Positions 30,206 to 37,165 of a DNA stretch of 44,279 nucleotides are shown here, in pieces. Under the pieces are notes generated by a model that searched no databases, was not told the DNA's origin, and saw only the letters and a program-made list of their open reading frames with translations. This DNA is from Rhodobacterales bacterium (GTDB lineage Bacteria > Pseudomonadota > Alphaproteobacteria > Rhodobacterales > Rhodobacteraceae), in assembly GCA_009993005.1 (NCBI GenBank), contig JAACUH010000076.1:1-44279 (forward strand), read 5' to 3'. Made by a program: the position numbers and the translations under genes. The number at the start of each line of letters is the position of its first letter. The stretch's first letter is position 1.

Positions 30206-32131
30206 ATGCCTGACACGTCCCCCAACCTCGACCTGCCCTATATCCAGCCCTCACAGGCGCAAAAGCACGTCACCCACAACGAGGCGATCCGCCGGCTCGA
30301 TGCGCTGGTGCAGATGGTGGTCGTGGACCGCGACCTCGCGCTTCCCCCCGCAGCCGCGCCGGACGGTGCGCGCTATATCGTGGCCACGGGCGGCAGCGCG
30401 GACTGGACCGGCTGGGACGGCAACATCGCGCTGGCGACGGACGGTGGCTGGACGCAGATCATCGCGCAGGAAGGCTGGCTGGTCTGGGTCGCCGACGAGG
30501 CCGTCTTTGTGGTGCGCACCGCCGCCGGCTGGACGGTGCTGAGCACCGGCGGCGGCGGCGGTGGTGGCGGTGACGTGCCGGATGCGGATTTCACCCTGAC
30601 CGACGATGTCGATCCGACCCGCAAGGCACGCTTTGACGCAGGTGCGATCAGCACCGGGACAACCCGCATCCTGACCCTGCCCGATGCGAACACCGTCCTC
30701 GCCGGGCTTGCGGGCACCCAGACCTTTACCGGCAACAAGACATTCGCCGGCACTGTCACCGTGGCGTCCGCCACCGCTTCGCTGGGGACGAGCGCCGGCA
30801 CCGCCACCTATGGCCTGGGCAACGGCGCGACAACATCGGGCACGACCAAGACGGTGAACCTCGGCACCGGGGGCGTGTCGGGGTCGGTGACGGTGGTCAA
30901 TGTCGGCTCTGCCACGGCCGGGGCGGGGGGGACGACCGTATTCAACACGCCGACCGTCACCTATGCCAATGCGGTGACGACCGTCTCCATGCCGCAGGCG
31001 AACCTGGTGGCGCAGGTGCTGGGGCTCGGCGGGGCCACGGCCGACGCCACCAACCGTCTGTCGGTCAATACGCCGGCGGTGCTGTTCAACCATGCGGGCG
31101 CGGGTGTGGAGGCCACGGTGAACAAGGCCAGCGCCGGCGCGGATGCCGCCTTTGCCTTCAAGACGGGGTTCAGCACCCGCGCGCTGATCGGGTTGCTGGC
31201 CAACGATGATTTCTCCTTCAAGGTCAGCCCGGACGGCGCAAGCTATACCGAGGCGATGCGGATCAGCGCGGCGAGCGGGCAGGTCGGCTTTGCCGAACCG
31301 GTGCAACTGGGATCGCAGGCGGCCTTGCCGGCTGCCCCGGCTGCCGGGGAAATCAAGCTCTACGCCCGCACCCGCGCCGGGGCGCCGCGCCTCGAGACCA
31401 TGACGCCGGATGGGCGCGGGTTTCCGGTGCAGTCGCATGTGGCGTGGAAAAGGCAGGCGTCGTGGACACCTTGGGCTGCTGGCACAGTCAACGGAATCGG
31501 GATGAACATCAACAGCACCGGGACAAACTCCGTGCAGGGGATAGGCTCGGGCAGCCTTGCCGCCACCATGCGCCGCTGGCGAACAACCTCGGCCGCGACA
31601 GCATATGCGCCATGCGGCAACCATCCTGGCGTCTCGGTCTGTCTGCGCGGATCTGTCGCTGGGACCGGCGGGTTTCTGTTCGCGACCAGAATCTCTCTGG
31701 TGGCGCTACAGGCGACCGGGATCGGCTTCTTTGGCCTGAATGCCGGGAACGTTGCGCCCAATGGCAGTTGGGTATTGAACAACATCAACGCCGGGATAGG
31801 GCTGGGCTTTGACAGCGCCGCGCACACCAATTGGCAAATCATGCACAAGACGATTGGCGGCGGAGTGCCAACTCTGGTGGACCTCGGCGCGGCATTCCCT
31901 TTGGTCACGGGCGGTGTCATCACGCTTGTCATGCAATGCGACCCGGCTGCATCGTCGGTGTTCTTCGAGGTCACGAATGACGAAACCGGCGCTGTCTATG
32001 CCTACGAGGCGACGGCTGATCTGCCGCCCGCCGGGCAGGTTCTGGCCCCTCGCCTCATGATGAACAACCAATTGACTGCGGCGGCGGTGGCCTATGAGTG
32101 CGGCGGTCTGCTGATCGAAACTGACTATTGA
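30206..32131 (+). CDS. DUF2793 phage tail-fibre-like protein inside the rhamnose genes
   Basis: About 641 aa. The first 110 residues form a DUF2793 domain (LDLPYIQPSQAQKHVTHNEAIRRLD, then WDGNIALATDGGW), found in prophage and gene-transfer-agent tail regions of alphaproteobacteria. A Gly linker precedes a long Thr/Val/Gly-rich fibre-like stretch (TFTGNKTFAGTV, TKTVNLGTGG, TVSMPQANLVAQ). The last 220 or so residues are a separate globular beta-type domain (from about WTPWAAGTVNG) whose DNA is less GC-rich. I chose the ATG at 30206, with GGGAG 7 bases upstream, over the open frame from 30161. It sits on the same strand between rfbB and rfbD with about 100 bases on each side. Function is unknown; a surface glycan-binding or fibre protein is a guess. 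Confidence 0.75.
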   Translation: MPDTSPNLDLPYIQPSQAQKHVTHNEAIRRLDALVQMVVVDRDLALPPAAAPDGARYIVATGGSADWTGWDGNIALATDGGWTQIIAQEGWLVWVADEAVFVVRTAAGWTVLSTGGGGGGGGDVPDADFTLTDDVDPTRKARFDAGAISTGTTRILTLPDANTVLAGLAGTQTFTGNKTFAGTVTVASATASLGTSAGTATYGLGNGATTSGTTKTVNLGTGGVSGSVTVVNVGSATAGAGGTTVFNTPTVTYANAVTTVSMPQANLVAQVLGLGGATADATNRLSVNTPAVLFNHAGAGVEATVNKASAGADAAFAFKTGFSTRALIGLLANDDFSFKVSPDGASYTEAMRISAASGQVGFAEPVQLGSQAALPAAPAAGEIKLYARTRAGAPRLETMTPDGRGFPVQSHVAWKRQASWTPWAAGTVNGIGMNINSTGTNSVQGIGSGSLAATMRRWRTTSAATAYAPCGNHPGVSVCLRGSVAGTGGFLFATRISLVALQATGIGFFGLNAGNVAPNGSWVLNNINAGIGLGFDSAAHTNWQIMHKTIGGGVPTLVDLGAAFPLVTGGVITLVMQCDPAASSVFFEVTNDETGAVYAYEATADLPPAGQVLAPRLMMNNQLTAAAVAYECGGLLIETDY

Positions 32132-32231
32132 CGACGCAAGGCGCCGGTCCGCCCGGCAGGACGCCATCGCACGGCCGGGCTGGCGCGCGCCCGCGGAAAT
32201 GGTCATAACTCACCGCAGTCCATGGCGGAGG

Positions 32232-33131
32232 ATGGCAGTGCGCGTGTTGATGTTCGGCCGGACTGGCCAGGTGGCAACCGAAGTCAGGGGCCTTGCCGAA
32301 CGGCAGGGCCTCCCTCTCCTTGCGCTGGGGCGCGAGGAGGCCGATCTGGCCGACCCCTCGGCCTGCGCCGCCGCCATTGCCGCGCGGGCCGGTGCGACTG
32401 ATGTGGTGATCAACGCGGCCGCCTATACCGCCGTGGACCGCGCCGAGAGCGAGCCCGACCTCGCCCATCTTGTCAATGCCGCGGCCCCCGCTGCGATGGC
32501 GCGGGCCTGTGCGGCGGCTGGCCTGCCGTTCCTGCATATATCGACGGACTATGTCTTTGACGGCAGCGGCGCGACGCCTTGGACGCCGGACGCGCCGACC
32601 GGGCCGCTCGGGGTTTATGGCCACAGCAAGCGCGCGGGCGAAGAGGCGATCCGTGGGGCGGGCGGGGCGCATGTGATCCTGCGCACCTCCTGGGTCTTTT
32701 CCGCCCATGGCAGCAATTTCGTGCGCAGCATGCTACGGCTGGGCGCCACGCGCGACAGCATCGACATCGTGGCGGACCAGACCGGCGGGCCGACCCCGGC
32801 GGCCGCGATTGCGGCGGCCTTGCTGCAGATCGGTCGGGCGCATGTCGCCGGGACAGGCCGCAGCGGCACCTGTCATTTTGCCGGCGCTCCCGATGTTACC
32901 TGGGCCGGCTTCGCCCGCGCGATCTTTGCGCAGGCAGGGCTGCCGGTGGCGGTGCGCGACATCGCCACGGCAGACTATCCGACCCCCGCACGCCGCCCGG
33001 CCAATTCGCGGCTCGACTGCGCTTCGCTCGCCGCCGACTATGGCATCGCGCGGCCTGACTGGCGCGAGGGGCTTGCCGACGTCATCGCGGCGCTGCGGGC
33101 CCCTGTGCCCCCCGACAGCACCCAGGCCTAG
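32232..33131 (+). CDS. rfbD: dTDP-4-dehydrorhamnose reductase
   Basis: About 299 aa, an RmlD-type SDR. Motifs are GRTGQVATE (cofactor loop), INAAAYTAVDRAE, HISTDYVFDGSG, the catalytic YGHSKRAGE (Tyr-x3-Lys), LRTSWVFSAHGSNFV, and RRPANSRLDC near the C-terminus. It reduces the 4-keto group to give dTDP-L-rhamnose. The start is uncertain: GGAGG at 32227-32231 directly abuts the ATG at 32232 but is better spaced for a GTG at 32238. The frame also extends to 32199. Confidence 0.92.
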   Translation: MAVRVLMFGRTGQVATEVRGLAERQGLPLLALGREEADLADPSACAAAIAARAGATDVVINAAAYTAVDRAESEPDLAHLVNAAAPAAMARACAAAGLPFLHISTDYVFDGSGATPWTPDAPTGPLGVYGHSKRAGEEAIRGAGGAHVILRTSWVFSAHGSNFVRSMLRLGATRDSIDIVADQTGGPTPAAAIAAALLQIGRAHVAGTGRSGTCHFAGAPDVTWAGFARAIFAQAGLPVAVRDIATADYPTPARRPANSRLDCASLAADYGIARPDWREGLADVIAALRAPVPPDSTQA

Positions 33132-33140
33132 GGCAAGGCG

Positions 33141-33800
33141 ATGCGCCGCCTGTCGGGCCTGCCCCTCGCCCTGTTCGTGATCCTGGCCTTTGGCGCTCTG
33201 GTGCATGGCCCGCGCGAGACTGTGCCGCCGGTCATCGCCCTGCTGCTGGCCCTTCTGGGGCTGAGCCTGCTCTGGGCGCTCGGCGGACTTTTTTCACGCG
33301 CCGGCGCGCGCCGGACGGCGCGGCCCGCCGTCGTGGCGCAGGGGCGCCCGATCATCGTGGACGGGTCGAACGTGATGCATTGGGATGCCGATGCCGGCCC
33401 GTCGCTGGCGGTGCTGCGCCGCGTGCTCGACAGCCTGCGGGACGCCGGATACGGGCCGATCGTCTATTTCGACGCAAATGCGGGCTACAAGCTCGAGAAC
33501 CGGCACATGGGGAGCCCTGAGCTGGCGCAGCGCCTCGGCCTTGACCCGGCGCAGGTCACGCTGAGCCTGAGCGGCACCCCGGCTGACCCGCTGCTGCTGA
33601 CCCATGCCGTGCGCGACGGGCTGCGGGTGGTCACAAACGACCGTTACCGCGACTGGCGCGCGCAGTTTCCGGCGCTCGCCGATCAGCGGATGCGCGTGGG
33701 CGGCGGACACAAGGGCGGTCAGGTGACGCTGCGCGGCCTTGTGCCGGCTGGCGACGCACCGCGCGCGGGGCCGGTGCCCGCCACGTCGCGCTCCCGGTGA
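33141..33800 (+). CDS. Membrane-anchored NYN/PIN-fold ribonuclease-like protein
   Basis: A 219-aa protein with two N-terminal hydrophobic segments (about residues 5-22 and 28-50) followed by a soluble domain that looks like the Zc3h12a-type NYN ribonuclease fold. The acidic site residues are read in PIIVDGSNVMHWD, VYFDANAGYK, and RVVTNDRYRDW (N-D near the end of the fold). Such domains cleave RNA with a divalent metal. The N-terminal anchor would place it at the cytoplasmic face of the inner membrane. It follows rfbD by 9 bases and may be read with it, but no link to sugar metabolism is evident. Confidence 0.75.
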   Translation: MRRLSGLPLALFVILAFGALVHGPRETVPPVIALLLALLGLSLLWALGGLFSRAGARRTARPAVVAQGRPIIVDGSNVMHWDADAGPSLAVLRRVLDSLRDAGYGPIVYFDANAGYKLENRHMGSPELAQRLGLDPAQVTLSLSGTPADPLLLTHAVRDGLRVVTNDRYRDWRAQFPALADQRMRVGGGHKGGQVTLRGLVPAGDAPRAGPVPATSRSR

Positions 33801-33808
33801 GCGGCCTC

Positions 33809-33825
33809 GGCCCGGGTGACGGGCC
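33809..33825. terminator. Possible hairpin after the NYN gene
   Basis: GGCCCG-GGTGA-CGGGCC forms a perfect 6-bp stem just after the NYN stop, in the 152-base gap before the convergent modC stop. No T-tract follows, so it may only assist Rho-type or bidirectional termination. The rest of the gap (to 33952) shows nothing else recognisable. Confidence 0.3.
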
Positions 33826-33952
33826 CCGACCTCCTGCGCCCATCGTCGCGGTCTGAGTCAAGGTTGGCAGGCGTTGAGCCGCCCCGAAGCCCGCCCGCCC
33901 GATTACGACAGGGCCATCTCGTGACCCGCGCTGGCCGCCATCGCCGGGCCGG

Positions 33953-35095
33953 TCAGTCCCCGCCTTGTGCGGGCGCGCCGGCGGCGATGTGGTCGCGCGC
34001 CACCGACATGGACTTGAGGATGGCGTGCACCTGGTCCGCGACCTGCAGGCCCATGGTCTCGGCCGCGCGACGGGTGATCCGCGCGAGGATCTCGTGCCCG
34101 CCCGCGTCGATATGGACCATGACCGCCGGGCCCTGACCGGCGACGATCCGGGTGATCCGGCCGGCGAGGATGTTCTGCGCCGACAGGCCTTCGGGGCGGG
34201 CGCGCGACAGGATCACGTCATGGGCCATGATCCTGACCCGCACGACGGTGCCCGGCGCCGCCTCCAGCAGCGGCAGAAAGAGCGCGCCTGCGGGCGTCTC
34301 GAGCAGGGTCAGACCGTCGGGCAGGTGTGAGACAACGGTCGCAGGCAAGAGCGCCGCGACCTCGCGGATCCCCATCGCGCGCAGGGCGGTGGGGTCTGCC
34401 ATCACCTGCGCGGTGGTGCCGGTGCAGACCATACGCCCCTTGTCCATCACCACCAGCCGGTCCGCGAGAAGCTGCGCCTCGTTCATGTCATGGGTGACAA
34501 GCACCACGGGCATCTTCAGATGCGCCCGTAACGCTAGGATTTCGCTGTAGAGTTTCTCGCGCGTGGCGCGGTCCACCGCCGAGAACGGCTCATCGAGGAG
34601 CAGCGCATCGGGTTGACGCGCCAGCGCGCGCGCCAGCGCGACCCGCTGCTGCTGGCCGCCCGAAAGTTGCGCGGGCCTGCGGTCGCCCAACCCGTGCAGG
34701 TTCACGAGGTCGAGCAACCGCGCCGCGCCCGCCGGATCGGGTGTGTCCATCGCCGCCATCACATTGCGCGCCGCCGACAGATGCGGGAACAGCGCATAGT
34801 TCTGGAACACCACCCCGACGCGGCGCCGGTGCGCGGCAAGATCGACACCTTTTGCGGTATCCAGCCAGCCGCGCCCGCCGATGCTGACCCGCGCCACCGT
34901 TGGCCGCCAGAGCCCCGCGATGGTGCGCAGCACCGTGGTCTTGCCCGACCCCGAATGGCCGACAAGCGCCAGCAGCTCGCCCGGCTCGACCCTGAAAGCG
35001 AAGTCGAGCGGGATCGGCGCCGTGGCCTGAGCCATCGCCTCGAGTGCCATCGCCTCGGGCGCCATCGCATCGAGTGCCATTACCGCGGGCGCCAT
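33953..35095 (-). CDS. modC: Molybdate ABC transporter ATP-binding protein ModC
   Basis: A 380-aa ABC ATPase with Walker [10 protein letters not shown] (about residues 46-54), a Q-loop in [14 protein letters not shown], signature [15 protein letters not shown], Walker [12 protein letters not shown] and switch His in [11 protein letters not shown]-terminal Mop/TOBE-like domain follows (about 285-360, with [18 protein letters not shown]), typical of ModC. It powers molybdate uptake with ModB and ModA. The start overlaps the modB stop, and GGAGG lies 8 bases upstream, so the odd N-terminus made of [20 protein letters not shown] units is probably translated. An internal ATG at 35035 would give a more usual length. 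Confidence 0.92.
   Translation of the reverse strand: MAPAVMALDAMAPEAMALEAMAQATAPIPLDFAFRVEPGELLALVGHSGSGKTTVLRTIAGLWRPTVARVSIGGRGWLDTAKGVDLAAHRRRVGVVFQNYALFPHLSAARNVMAAMDTPDPAGAARLLDLVNLHGLGDRRPAQLSGGQQQRVALARALARQPDALLLDEPFSAVDRATREKLYSEILALRAHLKMPVVLVTHDMNEAQLLADRLVVMDKGRMVCTGTTAQVMADPTALRAMGIREVAALLPATVVSHLPDGLTLLETPAGALFLPLLEAAPGTVVRVRIMAHDVILSRARPEGLSAQNILAGRITRIVAGQGPAVMVHIDAGGHEILARITRRAAETMGLQVADQVHAILKSMSVARDHIAAGAPAQGGD
35036..35095 (-). repeat. 15-bp tandem repeat at the start of modC
   Basis: Four in-frame 15-base units, each beginning with ATG, code for [20 protein letters not shown] and are followed by a fifth ATG. Each unit thus offers a further potential start codon in frame. 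Units alternate between ATGGCGCCC and ATGGCACTC, which suggests duplication of a 30-base dimer. Confidence 0.8.
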
Positions 35096-35763
35096 CAGCC
35101 AAGCCTCCGCCCGATGCGGGCCGACAGCATGAAGGTCGCCGTGATCGTGGCCAGGCTGATCGCCACCAGCGTGGCCGACATGATCGCGGCCCCTTGCATG
35201 TCAAAGCCCTGCACCCGGTCATAGATCGAAATCGCAATCGTCTTGGTCACACCGGGGATCGACCCGCCCATCATCAGGATGACCCCGAATTCGCCCAGCG
35301 TATGGCTGAACACCAGCACCATCGCCGTCAGCACGCCCGGCCAGGCCAGCGGCAGCTCGATCTTCCACAGCGACCGCCAGGGCGAGAGCCCGCAACAGGC
35401 CGCCGCTTCGCGCACCTCGACCGGGACCGCCTCGAACCCGCGTTGCGACGGCTGGATCGCAAAGGGCAGGTTGAAGATGACCGACGCGACCAGCAACCCT
35501 TCGAAAGTGAAAACAAGCTGATGGCCGAACAGCCGCAACCACATGTCACCGACCGGCGAATTGCGCCCGAAGGCGAGCAACATGTAAAAGCCGAACACCG
35601 TCGGCGGCAGCACAAGCGGCAGCATCACCATGGCCTCGACCAGCCCCTTGGCGCGGAACCGGTGATAGGCGAGCCACCGGCCACTGAGGATCGACAGCGG
35701 CAACAGGATCGCCACTGTCCACCCCGCAAGGCGCAGCGACAGAAAGAGTGCGGTCCAGTCCAT
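35095..35763 (-). CDS. modB: Molybdate ABC transporter permease ModB
   Basis: A 222-aa inner-membrane permease with five or so hydrophobic segments. Family features are LPLVLPPTVFGFYMLLAFG, SLPFAIQP-like pore segments, and the EAA-loop region AAACCGLSPWRSLWKIELPLAWPG that docks on ModC. HTLGEFGVILMMGGSIPGVT is a hallmark of ModB/CysT-type permeases. The frame is open to 35871, but the ATG at 35763 gives the standard MDWTALFLSLRLAG start, 7 bases after the modA stop. It overlaps modC by ATGA. Confidence 0.94.
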   Translation of the reverse strand: MDWTALFLSLRLAGWTVAILLPLSILSGRWLAYHRFRAKGLVEAMVMLPLVLPPTVFGFYMLLAFGRNSPVGDMWLRLFGHQLVFTFEGLLVASVIFNLPFAIQPSQRGFEAVPVEVREAAACCGLSPWRSLWKIELPLAWPGVLTAMVLVFSHTLGEFGVILMMGGSIPGVTKTIAISIYDRVQGFDMQGAAIMSATLVAISLATITATFMLSARIGRRLG

Positions 35764-35770
35764 CGCGGTC

Positions 35771-36562
35771 TCAGGTCCCTTCGGGCAGGACAAATCCGTA
35801 GCGCGCCATGATCTCGCGCGCCGGGGACGTTTGCATGTAGGCATAGAAGGCTTCGGCGACAGGGCCCGCATTGTCCAGCAGCGCCATGCGTTGCCGCAGC
35901 GGGGCGTGCCAGTCGTGCGGGATCACCGCAAACTCGCCCAGGTCCGCCACCTCCGGGGCCAGCGCCAGCGAATAGGCGATGATGCCGCCCTCGGCATTGC
36001 CCGACAGCGCGAATTGCGCGGCCTGGCTCACGTTTTCGCCCAGCACCAGATGCGGCTGGATCGCGTCCCAGAGCCCGCGATGTGCCAGCGCCTCTTGCGC
36101 GCGCATGCCATAGGGGGCGTGATCGGGGTTGGCGATGGCGAATTTGGTCAGCGTTCCCGCCGCCAGCATCTCCGCCAGATTGTCGAGCGCCGCATCCGGC
36201 GTCAGCGCAGAGCCATGCGGCACCATGATGACCAGGCGGCCCTCGGCATAGAGCGTGCCCGCATCGCGGGTGAGCCCTTCGGCATGAAGTTCGGCGACAA
36301 AGCGTTCGTCCGCCGCCATGAACATCTGGAACGGCGCACCCTGGCGGATCTGCGTGGCAAAATTGCCGGTCGATCCCATCGACAGCTCGACCTGCATCCC
36401 CGTCTCGGCCGCAAAGGCGGCGGCGATCTCGGTCACGGCAAACTTCAGGTCCGATGCGGCGGCGATCACGGGCACATCGTCCTGCGCGAGCAGGGGACCG
36501 GCCAGCAGGCCGAGGGCCGCGAGGCCGGCGAAAAATGCGCGGCGCCGGATCTGGAAAGTCAT
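35771..36562 (-). CDS. modA: Periplasmic molybdate-binding protein ModA
   Basis: About 263 aa with a signal peptide (RRRAFFAGLAALGLLAGPLLAQ) and the ModA fold: VIAAASDLKFAVTEIA, the oxyanion-binding SMGSTGNFATQIRQGAPFQMFMAAD, GRLVIMVP, ANPDHAPYGMRAQEAL and NAEGGIIAYSLAL. It captures molybdate (or tungstate) in the periplasm for ModBC. The open frame runs to 36622, but the ATG at 36562 gives a proper signal peptide. A perfect palindrome lies 15-36 bases upstream, between modE and modA. Confidence 0.93.
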   Translation of the reverse strand: MTFQIRRRAFFAGLAALGLLAGPLLAQDDVPVIAAASDLKFAVTEIAAAFAAETGMQVELSMGSTGNFATQIRQGAPFQMFMAADERFVAELHAEGLTRDAGTLYAEGRLVIMVPHGSALTPDAALDNLAEMLAAGTLTKFAIANPDHAPYGMRAQEALAHRGLWDAIQPHLVLGENVSQAAQFALSGNAEGGIIAYSLALAPEVADLGEFAVIPHDWHAPLRQRMALLDNAGPVAEAFYAYMQTSPAREIMARYGFVLPEGT

Positions 36563-36576
36563 GGGCAGCACCAACT

Positions 36577-36598
36577 GATATGTTTCACCACACATATC
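36577..36598. promoter_or_regulatory. Candidate ModE operator (Mo-box) upstream of modA
   Basis: GATATGT at 36577-36583 and ACATATC at 36592-36598 form a perfect 7-base inverted repeat with an 8-base spacer. It lies in the 63-base gap between modE and modA, 15 bases before the modA ATG. The arms are of the ATAT-containing dyad type bound by ModE-family repressors, and a ModE-like gene is directly upstream. Assignment is inferred from position and symmetry. Confidence 0.6.
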
Positions 36599-36625
36599 GC
36601 CGAGAGGATGCCTCCTGCGCAAGCG

Positions 36626-36997
36626 CTATTTTCCACCGGGAATATCGGCCAGCAGGTCGCACAGGGCGTCGAGCCGCGCGTGGCCCGCCTCTGCCGCCTC
36701 TGCCTCGAAGGCGCGATAGAGCCGCAGCACCTCGCGGCCCGTCTCGGTCAGCACCGCACCGCCCCCGCCCGGACCACCGCGCGTGCTGGTCACCACCGGG
36801 GCCCGGAACATCGCGTTCAGGGTTCCGACCAGTTCCCACGCGCGCTTGTAACTCATCCCCATCTCGCGCCCCGCCGCAGCGAGCGAACCGGTCCTGTCGA
36901 TCCTTTCGAGCAGCTCCGCCTTGCCCGGCCCCATCATTTCGGTCTGGCCAAAGATGATCCTGATACGCAGGCGGGGCAGGGGAGGGCGCTGTTCCAT
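36626..36997 (-). CDS. modE: ModE-type winged-helix regulator lacking MOP domains
   Basis: About 123 aa with the LysR/ModE-like winged helix: RIRIIFGQTEMMGPGKAELLERIDRTGSLAAAGREMGMSYKRAWELV-type helix-turn-helix, then the wing RGGPGGGGAVLTETGREVLRLYRAFE. This is the DNA-binding half of ModE. The C-terminal tandem MOP domains that bind molybdate in full-length ModE are absent, as in several short alphaproteobacterial ModE homologues. The frame extends to 37057; the ATG at 36997 (MEQRPPLPRLR) is preferred. It is first in the minus-strand modE-modA-modB-modC order and probably represses modA at high molybdate, perhaps by a different sensing route. Confidence 0.83.
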   Translation of the reverse strand: MEQRPPLPRLRIRIIFGQTEMMGPGKAELLERIDRTGSLAAAGREMGMSYKRAWELVGTLNAMFRAPVVTSTRGGPGGGGAVLTETGREVLRLYRAFEAEAAEAGHARLDALCDLLADIPGGK

Positions 36998-37165
36998 CCG
37001 CGCAATTTCGGCGATATCCCGACGCGGGACAAGGGGCTGGAAGGGCGGCCCGCCCATAGCCGTCGCCGCTGGTCATCGACCCGGGCACCGCGCAATCCCA
37101 AGTCCTGTGGAGGATCGATGTCCACGCGGTCGTGCCGGCCGCGGCCGCGGCCGCGAGGCAGGGCG

